From assembly GCA_937924895.1 (NCBI GenBank), contig CALEYP010000003.1, positions 1 through 64,000 on the forward strand: 64,000 bases of DNA, given 5' to 3'. The notes under the pieces are model-generated. The model had not been told where the DNA came from and did not search any database. It saw only the letters and a list, made by a program, of their open reading frames with translations. Source of the stretch: an uncultured Alphaproteobacteria bacterium (GTDB lineage: Bacteria > Pseudomonadota > Alphaproteobacteria > Puniceispirillales > Puniceispirillaceae). Position numbers and translations under genes: made by a program. Below are positions 43,485-53,189 of this stretch, piece by piece (the first letter of the stretch is position 1; each line of letters begins with the position of its first letter).

Positions 43485-43937
43485 GTGTCATCTGCAAAAA
43501 CAAAATTAGACGATGCCGTATCTGCGACGTTGCTGCCTGAAGGTTACAAGCCATCGGCGGATGAAGAGTTTATGAACCCGCTTCAGCTTGAATATTTTAA
43601 GCAGAAATTGCTGAAATGGCGTTCTGAGCTGCTAAATGAAGCAAGCCAGACACTGCAGAATCTCTCAACAGAATCGCTTCATAAGCCGGATCAGATGGAT
43701 AGAGCGCAAATTGAGAGCTCTGCCGCATTAGACCTTCGGACCAGAGATAGAGAGCGGAAATTAATTCAGAAAATTGAATCTGCTTTGCGCCGTATCGAAG
43801 ATGGTAGCTATGGCTATTGTGAAGATACAGATGAGCCGATTAGCCTTGAACGTCTGGAGGCGCGTCCCATCGCTTCTATGACAATCCAAGCGCAAGAGCG
43901 CCATGAAAAGATGGAGCGTGTTCATCGCGACGACTAA
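43485..43937 (+). CDS. dksA: DksA-type RNA polymerase-binding regulator
   Basis: This 150-residue protein has a coiled coil (about 35-105; the acidic tip DQMDRAQIESSAALDLRTRD) and a C-terminal zinc-finger-like region with only one Cys (GYCEDTDEPI, Cys112) in place of the four of E. coli DksA. This Cys-poor form is typical of alphaproteobacteria. The chosen start is GTG at 43485, with AAAGGAG 7 bases upstream; the open frame extends to a TTG at 43425. It modulates rRNA and amino-acid promoters with ppGpp. Confidence 0.92.
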   Translation: MSSAKTKLDDAVSATLLPEGYKPSADEEFMNPLQLEYFKQKLLKWRSELLNEASQTLQNLSTESLHKPDQMDRAQIESSAALDLRTRDRERKLIQKIESALRRIEDGSYGYCEDTDEPISLERLEARPIASMTIQAQERHEKMERVHRDD

Positions 43938-43969
43938 ATCGTCTTTTACGAGACTATGAGAGTGAACAA

Positions 43970-43998
43970 GCAGGCGTTTTCGGGCGCCTGTTTTTTTT
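43970..43998 (+). terminator. Rho-independent terminator after dksA
   Basis: CAGGCG / CGCCTG stem with an 8-base loop, followed by eight T. It lies 33 bases after the dksA stop. Confidence 0.9.
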
Positions 43999-44274
43999 GG
44001 CGTTCTTAACCATTCGTCAAGACTAACGAAATTTTGTAATAATCTGTTAACTATTTTTCTTTACACTTCTCTTTATAGTTGTTTATATATTTTTTTATTA
44101 GGGTATGACTAGAGTGGTATACGGTCAAAATTTGGCCATCTGTGTATGATGATACGGTTTGGTAGGTTATCGTTGCCAGAGATGATAGGTCCCTATCTAT
44201 TGTCCAAATCAATGAATGTTAGACTGCGTCACCTAGTAGCGGGAGGCGTGTGCCATTGATGTCAGGGGCCCTAT
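43999..44274 (+). promoter_or_regulatory. AT-rich promoter region before the histidine kinase
   Basis: No gene is visible. A near match to a CtrA box, TTAA-CCATTCG-TCAA (44006-44020), has one mismatch in the second half site. A poly-T/A stretch follows around 44045-44100. The kinase start at 44275 has only a weak Shine-Dalgarno. Confidence 0.4.
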
Positions 44275-45084
44275 ATGTCGGCAAAAAAAGAAGACTCCTC
44301 TTCTATCCAACATGAGATGACTCTGTCCTCACCTGGCGGTGGCCGTCTATCCGCGCATGAGCAGCATATGAAGCATATTATTCATGATGCTAATCACTGC
44401 TTGATGCTAATTGCAATCGCGGGTGATCAGATTGAGCGTCATATTGGTCAAGGACAATTAACGCCTAGTGAGGGAGACAGGGCAGGGGCCTCAGCGCGCG
44501 CTGCTATCTCAATTCTTCGTCAAAATGTGGATGTGGTCTCTCGTTTATTATCATCTTTGAATGGTGAGCTAGTTTGCAAAGAGCAATTATCATCTCTAAC
44601 GGCGGCTCAATTTCACCCCTTCTTACAAGCCCAATTGCAAGAATGGCAGCAAATTGTATGTAGGGATATTCATCTCTCCCTCTCTCAGAAACCGTTTGCT
44701 GGCGTGGTCACAGTTAAATTAGTGGCGCTTAAGCGGGCGCTGTTGAACCTTATTGTAAATGCCATCGATGCGTTGCAAGAGGTAGAGCGCCCTTATAAGG
44801 AGATACGTATCTCTGTGCGTCCGTGCCATCATCAGCTATATATTCATATCCAAGATAATGGCGCTGGGATTGCTGAAGACTTCACACCTCACATGTTTCA
44901 AGATGGGGTCTCTAGCAAAGACCCGACCACCGCCTATCGCGGGTTAGGTCTGCCATCTACCAAGAAATTAGTTGCCAGCTGGGGAGGTGAGTTACGCTAT
45001 ATTCCCCAAACAGGCCAACAGGGGAGTCATTTTATGATAAGCGCGCCGTTAGGCCCTCCTCAAAATCACCCTGATTTGTTCTGA
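44275..45084 (+). CDS. Soluble sensor histidine kinase (CckA-like core)
   Basis: This 269-residue kinase lacks membrane segments and a receiver. The phospho-acceptor region is HIIHDANHCLMLI (His37; the HDxNxxL form seen in CckA-type kinases), the N box NLIVNAIDAL (Asn162), G1 DNGAGI and G2 RGLGLPSTKK. N-terminal sensory sequence is minimal, so its signal must come through a partner. It lies between dksA and recA, about 1.1 kb from ctrA. A role in CtrA phosphorelay is a guess based on location. Confidence 0.85.
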   Translation: MSAKKEDSSSIQHEMTLSSPGGGRLSAHEQHMKHIIHDANHCLMLIAIAGDQIERHIGQGQLTPSEGDRAGASARAAISILRQNVDVVSRLLSSLNGELVCKEQLSSLTAAQFHPFLQAQLQEWQQIVCRDIHLSLSQKPFAGVVTVKLVALKRALLNLIVNAIDALQEVERPYKEIRISVRPCHHQLYIHIQDNGAGIAEDFTPHMFQDGVSSKDPTTAYRGLGLPSTKKLVASWGGELRYIPQTGQQGSHFMISAPLGPPQNHPDLF

Positions 45085-45143
45085 TTTTCTGCGACTGTCA
45101 CTTCAATAAATAATAGAAATGAGAACAAAAGCAGAATTTCTGT

Positions 45144-45185
45144 TTGACAGACCATCCACATCTGCTATAAGAACAAAACTAGATC
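45144..45185 (+). promoter_or_regulatory. recA promoter with LexA-like operator
   Basis: TTGACA (45144-45149), a 16-base spacer and TATAAG (45166-45171) form a strong sigma-70 promoter. Overlapping its -10 end is GAACAAAACTAGATC (45171-45185), one mismatch from the alphaproteobacterial SOS box GAAC-N7-GAAC. A second one-mismatch copy is at 45123-45137. Repression by LexA is likely. Confidence 0.65.
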
Positions 45186-45300
45186 ATGTCTTGTTTTGCC
45201 TAGAAATAGGCAGCCTTTCAGTGAAAGGGTAAAAAAGCCAAAATCGTTGTGGTTTGTGGCTGGACAGAGGCAGTAGTTCATGCATGATGGGAGCAGCAAA

Positions 45301-46374
45301 ATGTCAGCACAAATCGTGGATCTCAAAATGAATAATGATGATAAGAATAAAGCGCTAGAAGCAGCGATTGGTCAAATTGAAAAGGCCTTTGGTAAAGGGT
45401 CTGTTATGAAGTTGGGCCAGCGGGAATCAGTGGTTGATGTCCAAGCTGTTTCGACAGGGTCTCTTGGCCTTGATATCGCGCTTGGCATTGGCGGCTTTCC
45501 CAAAGGCCGTATCATTGAGGTATATGGCCCGGAATCATCAGGTAAGACAACCTTGGCGCTCCATGCTGTGGCCGAAGCACAGAAGGCAGGCGGTAATTGC
45601 GCTTTTGTGGATGCTGAGCATGCGCTAGACCCGATTTATGCGAAAAAGCTTGGTGTGGACCTGGATGAATTACTGATTTCACAGCCTGATGCTGGTGAGC
45701 AAGCGCTTGAAATCGCTGATACGCTGGTAAGGTCTGGCGCGATTGATGTGTTGGTCGTGGATTCTGTCGCGGCTTTGGTGCCTCGTGCTGAACTAGAAGG
45801 TGAGATGGGTGACACGCATGTCGGCTTGCAAGCCCGCCTGATGAGCCAAGCGTTACGTAAATTAACGTCTTCAATTTCGCGTTCAAATTGTTTGGTTATC
45901 TTTATTAACCAGATTCGCCTCAAAATTGGTGTGATGTTTGGTAACCCAGAGACCACAACAGGTGGTAATGCTCTGAAATTCTATGCGTCTGTTCGTCTTG
46001 ATATTCGCCGTATTGGCGCCATCAAAGACAGAGAAGAAGTGGTTGGTAACCAGACACGCGTGAAAGTGGTAAAAAATAAGGTGGCCGCGCCATTCCGTAC
46101 AGTTGAATTTGATATCATGTATGGTGAAGGTATCTCAAAGACAGGCGAATTGCTTGATTTAGGGGTAGCCGCCGGTCTTGTGGAAAAAGCAGGAGCTTGG
46201 TTCTCTTATAATGGGCAGCGTATTGGACAAGGACGTGAGAATTCAAAAACATTCTTGCGAGAAAACCCCGCCATTGCCGATGAGATTGAAATGGCTATCC
46301 GTCAAAATGCTGGCTTAGTGCAAGATCAGATGATGGATGCATCTATTGCACAGGATCCAGAGGCTGAAAGCTAG
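45301..46374 (+). CDS. recA: Recombinase RecA
   Basis: This 357-residue recombinase has Walker A GPESSGKTT, the L1/L2 loops and FINQIRLKIGVMFGNPETTTGGNALKFYASVRLDIRR. The ATG at 45301 has GGGAG 7 bases upstream; an earlier ATG at 45280 gives a 364-residue version. recA followed by alaS is conserved synteny in this class. Confidence 0.97.
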   Translation: MSAQIVDLKMNNDDKNKALEAAIGQIEKAFGKGSVMKLGQRESVVDVQAVSTGSLGLDIALGIGGFPKGRIIEVYGPESSGKTTLALHAVAEAQKAGGNCAFVDAEHALDPIYAKKLGVDLDELLISQPDAGEQALEIADTLVRSGAIDVLVVDSVAALVPRAELEGEMGDTHVGLQARLMSQALRKLTSSISRSNCLVIFINQIRLKIGVMFGNPETTTGGNALKFYASVRLDIRRIGAIKDREEVVGNQTRVKVVKNKVAAPFRTVEFDIMYGEGISKTGELLDLGVAAGLVEKAGAWFSYNGQRIGQGRENSKTFLRENPAIADEIEMAIRQNAGLVQDQMMDASIAQDPEAES

Positions 46375-46415
46375 CTCAGCGCTCCCTCATTTGGTTTTCG
46401 ATAGATATGATAAGG

Positions 46416-46436
46416 CCACCTCAATGAGGTGGTTTT
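46416..46436 (+). terminator. Terminator after recA
   Basis: CCACCTC-AAT-GAGGTGG perfect stem followed by TTTT, 41 bases after the recA stop. Confidence 0.82.
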
Positions 46437-46568
46437 GTCATTTCTGGGCTCTTTTCGTTTGTAAACAGGGGCTTTGGCGGTCTCCAGACTAGACCAAGAG
46501 GGCATTTTCCGTTAGGTATCAGCATAAGACTTCTCTTTAACTTATTGCTTGCAAGGACGTGCCGAAAG

Positions 46569-49211
46569 ATGTCGAGTGTAAAAGATATCAGATCAGCTTT
46601 TTTGGACTATTTTGTAAAACAGGGCCATGCAGAAATCGCATCAAGCCCTCTTGTCCCTCAAAATGATCCAACATTGATGTTTACCAATGCGGGCATGGTG
46701 CAATTTAAAAATGTCTTTACGGGCATGGAGCGTCGTGATTATCGCCGCGCCGTCACATCGCAAAAATGTGTGCGCGCAGGCGGCAAGCATAATGACCTTG
46801 AAAATGTTGGATATACCGCGCGTCACCATACTTTTTTCGAGATGTTGGGGAACTTCTCTTTTGGTGATTATTTCAAAGAGAATGCGATTGAATTGGCATG
46901 GAACCTCATCACAGGTGAGTTCGGCCTGAATAAAGAGAAATTGCTAGTCACCGTCTATCATGAAGATGAAGAGGCGGCGTCTTTATGGCGGAAGATTGCT
47001 GGTATTTCAGATGACCGCATCATTCGTATTGCAACATCAGATAATTTTTGGTCGATGGGTGATACGGGCCCTTGCGGGCCTTGTTCAGAGATTTTCTATG
47101 ATCATGGGGAGCATATTTTTGGTGGACCTCCTGGCTCGCCAGATGAAGATGGCGACCGGTTTATCGAGATTTGGAATTTGGTATTCATGCAATATGAACA
47201 AACCGAAACAGAGCGTTTATCTCTGCCAAAGCCCTCTATTGATACCGGCATGGGCCTAGAGCGCATTGCCGCCGTCTTGCAAGGCCAGCATGATAATTAT
47301 GATATTGATTTGATGCGGGCTTTGATTGAGAGCTCAGCGCAGCATTCCCATACGGACCCAGATGGGGAGTTTAAAACATCTCATCGTGTGGTGGCTGATC
47401 ATCTACGCTCTGCTGGCTTTTTGATTGCTGATGGTGTTTTACCGTCCAATGAGGGGCGCGGCTATGTGTTGCGCCGGATTATGAGACGGGCGATGCGCCA
47501 CCTTCATCAAATGGGGTGTAAGGACCCTGTTATGCATGAATTAGTGCCAACCTTGGTCTCTGAAATGGGGGGGCATTTTGATGAATTGGTGCGCGCGCAA
47601 AGTCTTATCTCTGAGACGTTAAAGCTTGAAGAAACAAGATTTAAAGAAACCGTAGGGCGCGGCATCAAAATCCTAAATGAAGAGGTAGACGGCAAGGGTG
47701 AAGGTGGCACCTTAGCAGGTGATAAGGCATTCCGTCTTTATGACACCTATGGCTTCCCCCTTGATTTGACGCAAGATTTCTTGCGCGGCTATGGCTGGCA
47801 GGTAGATGTGGCTGGCTTTGACGAAGCTATGGCGGCGCAAAAAGCAGCGGCGCGTGCTGCTTGGACGGGGTCAGGGGGCACAGCAGAGCAAGCTGTATAC
47901 CTTGAGCTTGCTGATGCGCATGGTGCAACTGAATTCCTAGGCTATGTTCAAAATACAGCCGAAGCAGAAGTGCAAGCCATGCTCAAAGACGGCGCTGTTA
48001 TTGAGGCTGCAGAGACAGGTGATAAGATTGAACTTGTCCTAAACCAAACCTGTTTTTATGGCGAATCTGGTGGCCAGCTCGGTGATACAGGTGAGATTAT
48101 CTGGGCATCTGGCACTGCACAGGTCACCGATACAACAAAGACAGCGGCAGGCTTATTTCTCCATCATGTGGAAGTAAGCTCAGGGACGCTATCACGCGGT
48201 GAGGCCGTGCAGTTGCAGATTGATGAGGGGCGCCGGTCAATGACACGTGCGAACCACTCAGCGACCCATCTATTGCACGAAGCCTTGCGCGAAGTGCTAG
48301 GCGACCATGTGGCGCAAAAAGGCTCGATGGTGGGGCCAGATAGATTGCGTTTTGATTTCTCGCATCAAAAAGCTGTGTCAGAAGAAGAATTGGCAGCTGT
48401 TGAAGAAATCGTAAATGAGCGCATCATTATGAATGATGATGTGACAACACGATTAATGACCCCTGATGAAGCCATTGCTGAGGGAGCCCTTGCCTTATTT
48501 GGTGAGAAATATGGTGATGAGGTGCGTGTCGTCTCTATGGGCGGCCCCACTGAGGTTGAGGGGCGTTCGGCTTGGTCGGTTGAATTATGTGGTGGTACCC
48601 ATGTCTCTCGCACCGGTGATATTGCTGTTTTGAAGATTGTCTCAGAGAGTGCGGTTGCGGGCGGTGTTCGTCGTATCGAAGCTGTGACGCAAAAAGGCGC
48701 ACGCAAATGGATGACTGAAAAAGATAATCAGCTCTCTGCGGTCGCCCAGCTGCTGAAAACAGCGCCGGAGCAAGTGGCTGAGCGCGTGGCAGCCTTGATT
48801 GATGACCGCAAGAAGCTTGAAAGAGATATGAGCGAGCTGCGGAAAAAATTAGCCACGGGTGGCGGTGCCTCACAAGAAGCAGAAACAATTGGTAATATCC
48901 AATTTATCGGCAAAATTCTTGATGACGTGCCAGCCAAAGACCTCAAGCCTATGGCAGATGAATTAAAGTCATCTGGCTCAGGGCTTGTCATCGCGCTGAT
49001 TGCGCGAAGTGATGACAAGGCCAGTATTGTTGTCAGTGTGAGCGCAGATGCCACTGATAGCTTTAATGCGGTTGACCTTGTAAAAATTGGCTCATCAGCA
49101 CTTGGCGGCAAAGGGGGCGGTGGCCGCCCTGACATGGCGCAAGCTGGCGGCCCAAATGGTGCTGCTGCCGAGGCGGCCCTTACTGCCATCAAAGAGGCGC
49201 TTTCCTCATAG
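46569..49211 (+). CDS. alaS: Alanyl-tRNA synthetase
   Basis: This 880-residue class II synthetase has an N-terminal catalytic domain (FTNAGMVQFKNVF, HHTFFEMLGNFSFGDYFK). A tRNA-binding region and an editing domain follow, with the conserved ATHLLH (inside ANHSATHLLHEAL) and CGGTH zinc ligands, then a C-terminal DHHA1 oligomerisation domain ending in a Gly-rich GGKGGGGRPDMAQAGG. The ATG at 46569 gives the standard MSSVKDIRSAFLDYF start. It charges the tRNA-Ala encoded at 13.1 kb. Confidence 0.97.
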   Translation: MSSVKDIRSAFLDYFVKQGHAEIASSPLVPQNDPTLMFTNAGMVQFKNVFTGMERRDYRRAVTSQKCVRAGGKHNDLENVGYTARHHTFFEMLGNFSFGDYFKENAIELAWNLITGEFGLNKEKLLVTVYHEDEEAASLWRKIAGISDDRIIRIATSDNFWSMGDTGPCGPCSEIFYDHGEHIFGGPPGSPDEDGDRFIEIWNLVFMQYEQTETERLSLPKPSIDTGMGLERIAAVLQGQHDNYDIDLMRALIESSAQHSHTDPDGEFKTSHRVVADHLRSAGFLIADGVLPSNEGRGYVLRRIMRRAMRHLHQMGCKDPVMHELVPTLVSEMGGHFDELVRAQSLISETLKLEETRFKETVGRGIKILNEEVDGKGEGGTLAGDKAFRLYDTYGFPLDLTQDFLRGYGWQVDVAGFDEAMAAQKAAARAAWTGSGGTAEQAVYLELADAHGATEFLGYVQNTAEAEVQAMLKDGAVIEAAETGDKIELVLNQTCFYGESGGQLGDTGEIIWASGTAQVTDTTKTAAGLFLHHVEVSSGTLSRGEAVQLQIDEGRRSMTRANHSATHLLHEALREVLGDHVAQKGSMVGPDRLRFDFSHQKAVSEEELAAVEEIVNERIIMNDDVTTRLMTPDEAIAEGALALFGEKYGDEVRVVSMGGPTEVEGRSAWSVELCGGTHVSRTGDIAVLKIVSESAVAGGVRRIEAVTQKGARKWMTEKDNQLSAVAQLLKTAPEQVAERVAALIDDRKKLERDMSELRKKLATGGGASQEAETIGNIQFIGKILDDVPAKDLKPMADELKSSGSGLVIALIARSDDKASIVVSVSADATDSFNAVDLVKIGSSALGGKGGGGRPDMAQAGGPNGAAAEAALTAIKEALSS

Positions 49212-49254
49212 ACGGGGGGCAAGACAGGCTTCATTTTTGAAATCAGATAAAAGA

Positions 49255-49282
49255 AAAGGCGCTGAATTCAGCGCCTTTTTTA
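49255..49282 (+). terminator. Bidirectional terminator between alaS and icd
   Basis: AAAAGGCGCTGAATTCAGCGCC followed by six T, an 18-base perfect palindrome core. It can serve both the plus-strand alaS and the minus-strand icd. Confidence 0.88.
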
Positions 49283-49300
49283 TGGGGTATCTGGTGTCCT

Positions 49301-50518
49301 TTACGACGCCATTGCGGCTTTTAGATTTTCATCTAAAGCGTCTAAGAACTCATCTGTTGTGAGGAACGGTTGGTCAGCGCCGATCAGCAAGGCCAAATCT
49401 TTGGTCATTTTGCCTTTTTCAACCGTCTTGATGCAGACCTCTTCTAATGTGTTAGCAAATTTCTCAACCTCAGGCGTGTTATCGAAGCGTGCACGATAGG
49501 TGAGGCCTCTTGTCCAAGCGAAGATTGAAGCAATAGGATTGGTTGATGTTTGCTTGCCTTCTTGGTGTTGGCGATAGTGACGTGTCACTGTGCCATGGGC
49601 TGCCTCAGCTTCAACTGTTTGCCCATCAGGTGTCATCAAAACTGATGTCATCAGGCCAAGAGACCCGAACCCTTGCGCAACCGTGTCTGATTGCACATCA
49701 CCATCATAGTTTTTACATGCCCAGACGAAACCGCCATCCCATTTCATGGCGCAAGCTACCATATCATCAATGAGACGGTGCTCATAAGTAATGCCAGCAG
49801 CCGCAAATTTGTCTTTGAATTCAGCTTCAAATACTTCTTCGAACAAATCTTTGAAACGACCATCATAGGCTTTCATGATTGTGTTCTTTGTTGAGAGATA
49901 TACAGGCCAACCTAGGTCGAGACCATAATTCATACACGCTCTGGCAAAGCCACGGATTGACTCATCGAGATTATACATCGCCATAGCTACACCGCCCTCA
50001 GGGAAGTCGAACACTTGATGTGTTGTCGCAGGGCTGCCATCAGCAGGCTGGAAGGTAAGGGTTAAAGTACCAGCACCCTCAACTACCATATCTGTCGCAC
50101 GATATTGGTCACCAAATGCATGACGGCCAATAACGATAGGACGAGTCCAGCCAGGTACAAGACGTGGCACGTTGGAGCAGATGATAGGCTGTCTGAAAAC
50201 AGTACCGCCTAAGATGTTGCGGATTGTACCATTCGGTGACCGATACATTTTCTTGAGGTTGAACTCTTCCACGCGCGCTTCATCAGGGGTGATGGTGGCA
50301 CATTTCACGCCGACACGGTGTTCTTTGATAGCATTGGCAGCATCGATAGTAATCTGGTCATCTGTGGCATCACGAGATTCCATGCCCAAATCAAAATATT
50401 TCAGGTCAATGTCCAGATAAGGGAAAATCAATTTATCTTTGATTTTCTGCCAGATAATTCTGGTCATTTCATCGCCATCCATTTCAACGATTGGATTTGC
50501 TACTTTAATTTTTGACAT
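49301..50518 (-). CDS. icd: NADP-dependent isocitrate dehydrogenase
   Basis: This 405-residue TCA-cycle enzyme is of the eukaryote-like (type II, dimeric) class common in alphaproteobacteria. It shows NPIVEMDGDEMTRIIW, MYRSPNGTIRNILGGTVFR, DMVACAMKWDGGFVWACKNYDGD and EAAHGTVTRHYRQH. The ATG at 50518 follows GGGGA at 8 bases; the frame extends to 50542. Confidence 0.96.
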   Translation of the reverse strand: MSKIKVANPIVEMDGDEMTRIIWQKIKDKLIFPYLDIDLKYFDLGMESRDATDDQITIDAANAIKEHRVGVKCATITPDEARVEEFNLKKMYRSPNGTIRNILGGTVFRQPIICSNVPRLVPGWTRPIVIGRHAFGDQYRATDMVVEGAGTLTLTFQPADGSPATTHQVFDFPEGGVAMAMYNLDESIRGFARACMNYGLDLGWPVYLSTKNTIMKAYDGRFKDLFEEVFEAEFKDKFAAAGITYEHRLIDDMVACAMKWDGGFVWACKNYDGDVQSDTVAQGFGSLGLMTSVLMTPDGQTVEAEAAHGTVTRHYRQHQEGKQTSTNPIASIFAWTRGLTYRARFDNTPEVEKFANTLEEVCIKTVEKGKMTKDLALLIGADQPFLTTDEFLDALDENLKAAMAS

Positions 50519-50640
50519 GAGATCTTCCCCTCTAGGTAACAATCAGGACTGGGCGCTATCCGACAATCGAAGCGCACAACTGTGTGACGCCTCTATACAG
50601 ATATATGATAAAATTTGCAAGTTTTGGTGTCGCTTTCGCG

Positions 50641-51183
50641 CTAAAAATAATCGGAAATGCAATTTGCCATTTCGTCGCAATCATGCGCCCAGAAGATATC
50701 GCTTAGCTCAGAGGTGTGCACGAAGCCTTCATCTGAAATATGGGATAATAGCTCGCGCATTGGGTCCCAATAGCCATGAGGTGAATAGATAAAAACCGGC
50801 CCTGATAATTTGCCTAATTGGCGCCAGGTGAGAACTTCCATCGTCTCATCGAGCGTGCCAAGGCCGCCTGGTAGAATAAGAAATCCGTCAGCTGGCTCAT
50901 ACATTAGCATTTTGCGTTCATGCATAGTTGTGGTCACCACCATTTTGGACACACCCTGATGAGCGACCTCGATATCCTCTAGGAATTGGGGGATAACACC
51001 TTCAATATAGCCGCCTGCAGCAATGGCCCCATCAGCAAAGGCACCCATCAGGCCCGTGCGTCCGCCCCCATAGATGAAATCAAATCCGGCTTTTGAGAGA
51101 GAGCTCGCTAGTGAGGTTGTTGTTGTTTGGATGTCAGCTGTTTTGCCAGCAGCGGCGCCAGCGAAGATGCATAATTTGGGCAT
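50641..51183 (-). CDS. LOG family nucleoside-monophosphate phosphoribohydrolase
   Basis: This 180-residue Rossmann-type protein has GGGRTGLMGAFADGA, MHERKMLM and the diagnostic LPGGLGTLDETMEVLTW. LOG enzymes cut cytokinin-type or ordinary nucleoside 5'-monophosphates. It is a single gene 123 bases upstream of icd on the same strand. Confidence 0.9.
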   Translation of the reverse strand: MPKLCIFAGAAAGKTADIQTTTTSLASSLSKAGFDFIYGGGRTGLMGAFADGAIAAGGYIEGVIPQFLEDIEVAHQGVSKMVVTTTMHERKMLMYEPADGFLILPGGLGTLDETMEVLTWRQLGKLSGPVFIYSPHGYWDPMRELLSHISDEGFVHTSELSDIFWAHDCDEMANCISDYF

Positions 51184-51395
51184 ATTTTCTTAACTCTTTG
51201 TCTTTCATTATCTTTTCATTATCGTGTCAGTGTAAGGCTAGTCATCTTTTTTGACAAATCTTTGGTGAAGGTACTGCTAGCCACCATGCCTATCAGCAGC
51301 AAAATGGCAGAACAAAGGCTAGTAAGAGGCTGAGAACGCTGTTACTCTTTGAGTATGAGACAGGGAAAAGTGACCAAGCGGGGGTTAGTGACAAT

Positions 51396-52538
51396 ATGAA
51401 ATCTTATACTTTGCCAGCAATCATTGCCGCATCAGTGTTAGCGCTCGCTACCTTACTTTACACGCTCATGGCGCCCGTAACAGAAGACGCACCTACAACG
51501 CAATTGGTTGAAGCGACACCCGTGACTAAAGCACCAGAGGAGAGTAAGCAGGCAGTTGTCACAACTGAGGCTGAAGAGAGCGTCAAGAGCGATGCCCCAC
51601 TCCCCGAGCTTATTATTGATATTGCGCGTGTCCAACCAGATGGTATGGCCGTCTTTGCCGGTAAAGGGGCGCCAAATGGCACGATATTTATTACCGAAGC
51701 TGGCCAGGTGCTTGCCCAAAATGGCATTGATGATAATGGTGAATGGGTGGTGTTGCCTGAGGCGCCGCTCTCTGCTGGCGCGCATTTGCTTGAATTGGAA
51801 ATGATTACCACAGATGGGCGGCGCGTACGTGCAGATATCTCACTTGTGGTCGAAATTTCGGTTACAAAAGATGAAAAACCGCTTGTTGCCATCGTACCGC
51901 AAAGTGATGAAGAAGCCCCTCGTATTCTGCAAGCACCAGAAGAACTTGCTGTTGCCAATGTGCCAGCGGATGGCGGCGAAGAGACGTCACAAACAGATGC
52001 AAAGCCAATCGTCACCGAAGAAGAAGCTGAGACGGTTGCAGCCTTATTGGGGCAAGAAGATATTTTTGTTCAGATTGGATCATTGAGCTGGCGCGATGAA
52101 ACCACGCTGGCTGTTCATGGGGTTGCGAGCGGCGGCGCACGTATAACAGGCGAGATTGGCAATATCGCACTTATGAGTGAAGATTTGCCTGATAATGGAC
52201 GCTGGACTGTGCTAGCAGATGGTAACCCATTCGCTGAAGGGCCAGCCCAGAATTTAACCATTCGCCTATTAGATGATGAGGGTGCTACGCTTGCCACAAC
52301 ATCTCTCATGATTTCACAAGATCAGTTGCGCTCTGGTTTGGATGGAAGCCTTATGGTTGTGGTGCATAAAGGTGATGCGCTTTGGCGTATTGCCTATCGT
52401 AGCTATGGCCGCGGCGTGCGCTATGTTGATATTTTCAAACGGAACCAGGATAAGATTAACGATCCTGACCTCATCTATCCGAACCAGATTTTCGCCGTCC
52501 CAGGCGTCGAACAGCCGAATAACGCCCCAACAGAATAG
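51396..52538 (+). CDS. Exported LysM protein with two Ig-like repeats
   Basis: This 380-residue envelope protein has an N-terminal membrane or signal segment (IIAASVLALATLLYTLMAPV), an acidic Thr/Glu/Ala-rich linker, then two Ig-like beta domains (about 65-155 and 225-310) separated by another acidic linker. A C-terminal LysM domain (about 325-376; KGDALWRIAYRSYGRGVRYVDIFKRN) binds peptidoglycan. It starts a three-gene run with the Psd-like and phosphatidyltransferase genes, so its role may be linked to envelope lipid. Confidence 0.85.
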   Translation: MKSYTLPAIIAASVLALATLLYTLMAPVTEDAPTTQLVEATPVTKAPEESKQAVVTTEAEESVKSDAPLPELIIDIARVQPDGMAVFAGKGAPNGTIFITEAGQVLAQNGIDDNGEWVVLPEAPLSAGAHLLELEMITTDGRRVRADISLVVEISVTKDEKPLVAIVPQSDEEAPRILQAPEELAVANVPADGGEETSQTDAKPIVTEEEAETVAALLGQEDIFVQIGSLSWRDETTLAVHGVASGGARITGEIGNIALMSEDLPDNGRWTVLADGNPFAEGPAQNLTIRLLDDEGATLATTSLMISQDQLRSGLDGSLMVVVHKGDALWRIAYRSYGRGVRYVDIFKRNQDKINDPDLIYPNQIFAVPGVEQPNNAPTE

Positions 52539-52550
52539 GAGCCCTCCTTC

Positions 52551-53189
52551 ATGTCATCCGCATTCACACAAAAGACAGCGAGATACCAGCAAATTGGCTG
52601 GCCCATCAATGCGCTTGCCGGTCTTTTGGTGATCGGGCTGACGTGGTTATCTCTGCCGCTTGGGGTGATCGCCTTTATCGGATTTTTATATCTGCAACTT
52701 TTGGTGCGACAGCGGGATGGGTTTCTGCCATCAGATAGCGCATGGGGGGCAGAGGCGATTATCGCCCCTGTGGATGGTGTGGTCTCAGCCATTGAGTATA
52801 AATCAGATGCCACCATCATCACCTTCACAGGACAGGTCGCATCCTCTCAACTATGCTATTCACCGGTCAATGGTGTCGTCGAGGATACGCTATGGATTGA
52901 TGGTGAATATACCGATCCACATGATAATCTATGGTCTGTGCACGCGGCTCGTCATGAATGTGTTATTGATATGGGCCGCGATCCTATCATCCTATGTTTG
53001 ATGGGTACAAAATGGACAAGATATCTCACATTATCCTATGCGCAAGGGCAATCCATCAACCGAGGTGAGCCATGCGGTTTATCCTTGTTGCGCAGTACCG
53101 TGCGGCTTATCATTCCCACGCATCATGATGTTATTGTTTTTGAAGGGCAGCGTGTGTTGGGCGGTCAAACCGTCATAGCCGACAGATGA
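52551..53189 (+). CDS. Phosphatidylserine decarboxylase-like protein lacking the cleavage motif
   Basis: This 212-residue protein resembles the short bacterial Psd: a membrane-associated N-terminus with a hydrophobic segment (about 20-50), PVDGVVSAI (73-81) in place of PADGKV, a YSPVNG loop and a C-terminal barrel ending GGQTVIA. In the position of the Gly-Ser self-cleavage pair it has Arg181-Ser182. The HVNR segment also appears changed to QLCY. By my hand alignment the pyruvoyl-forming Gly and the catalytic His are lost, so decarboxylase activity is doubtful. It is 12 bases after the LysM gene and overlaps the next gene by 4 bases. Confidence 0.7.
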   Translation: MSSAFTQKTARYQQIGWPINALAGLLVIGLTWLSLPLGVIAFIGFLYLQLLVRQRDGFLPSDSAWGAEAIIAPVDGVVSAIEYKSDATIITFTGQVASSQLCYSPVNGVVEDTLWIDGEYTDPHDNLWSVHAARHECVIDMGRDPIILCLMGTKWTRYLTLSYAQGQSINRGEPCGLSLLRSTVRLIIPTHHDVIVFEGQRVLGGQTVIADR

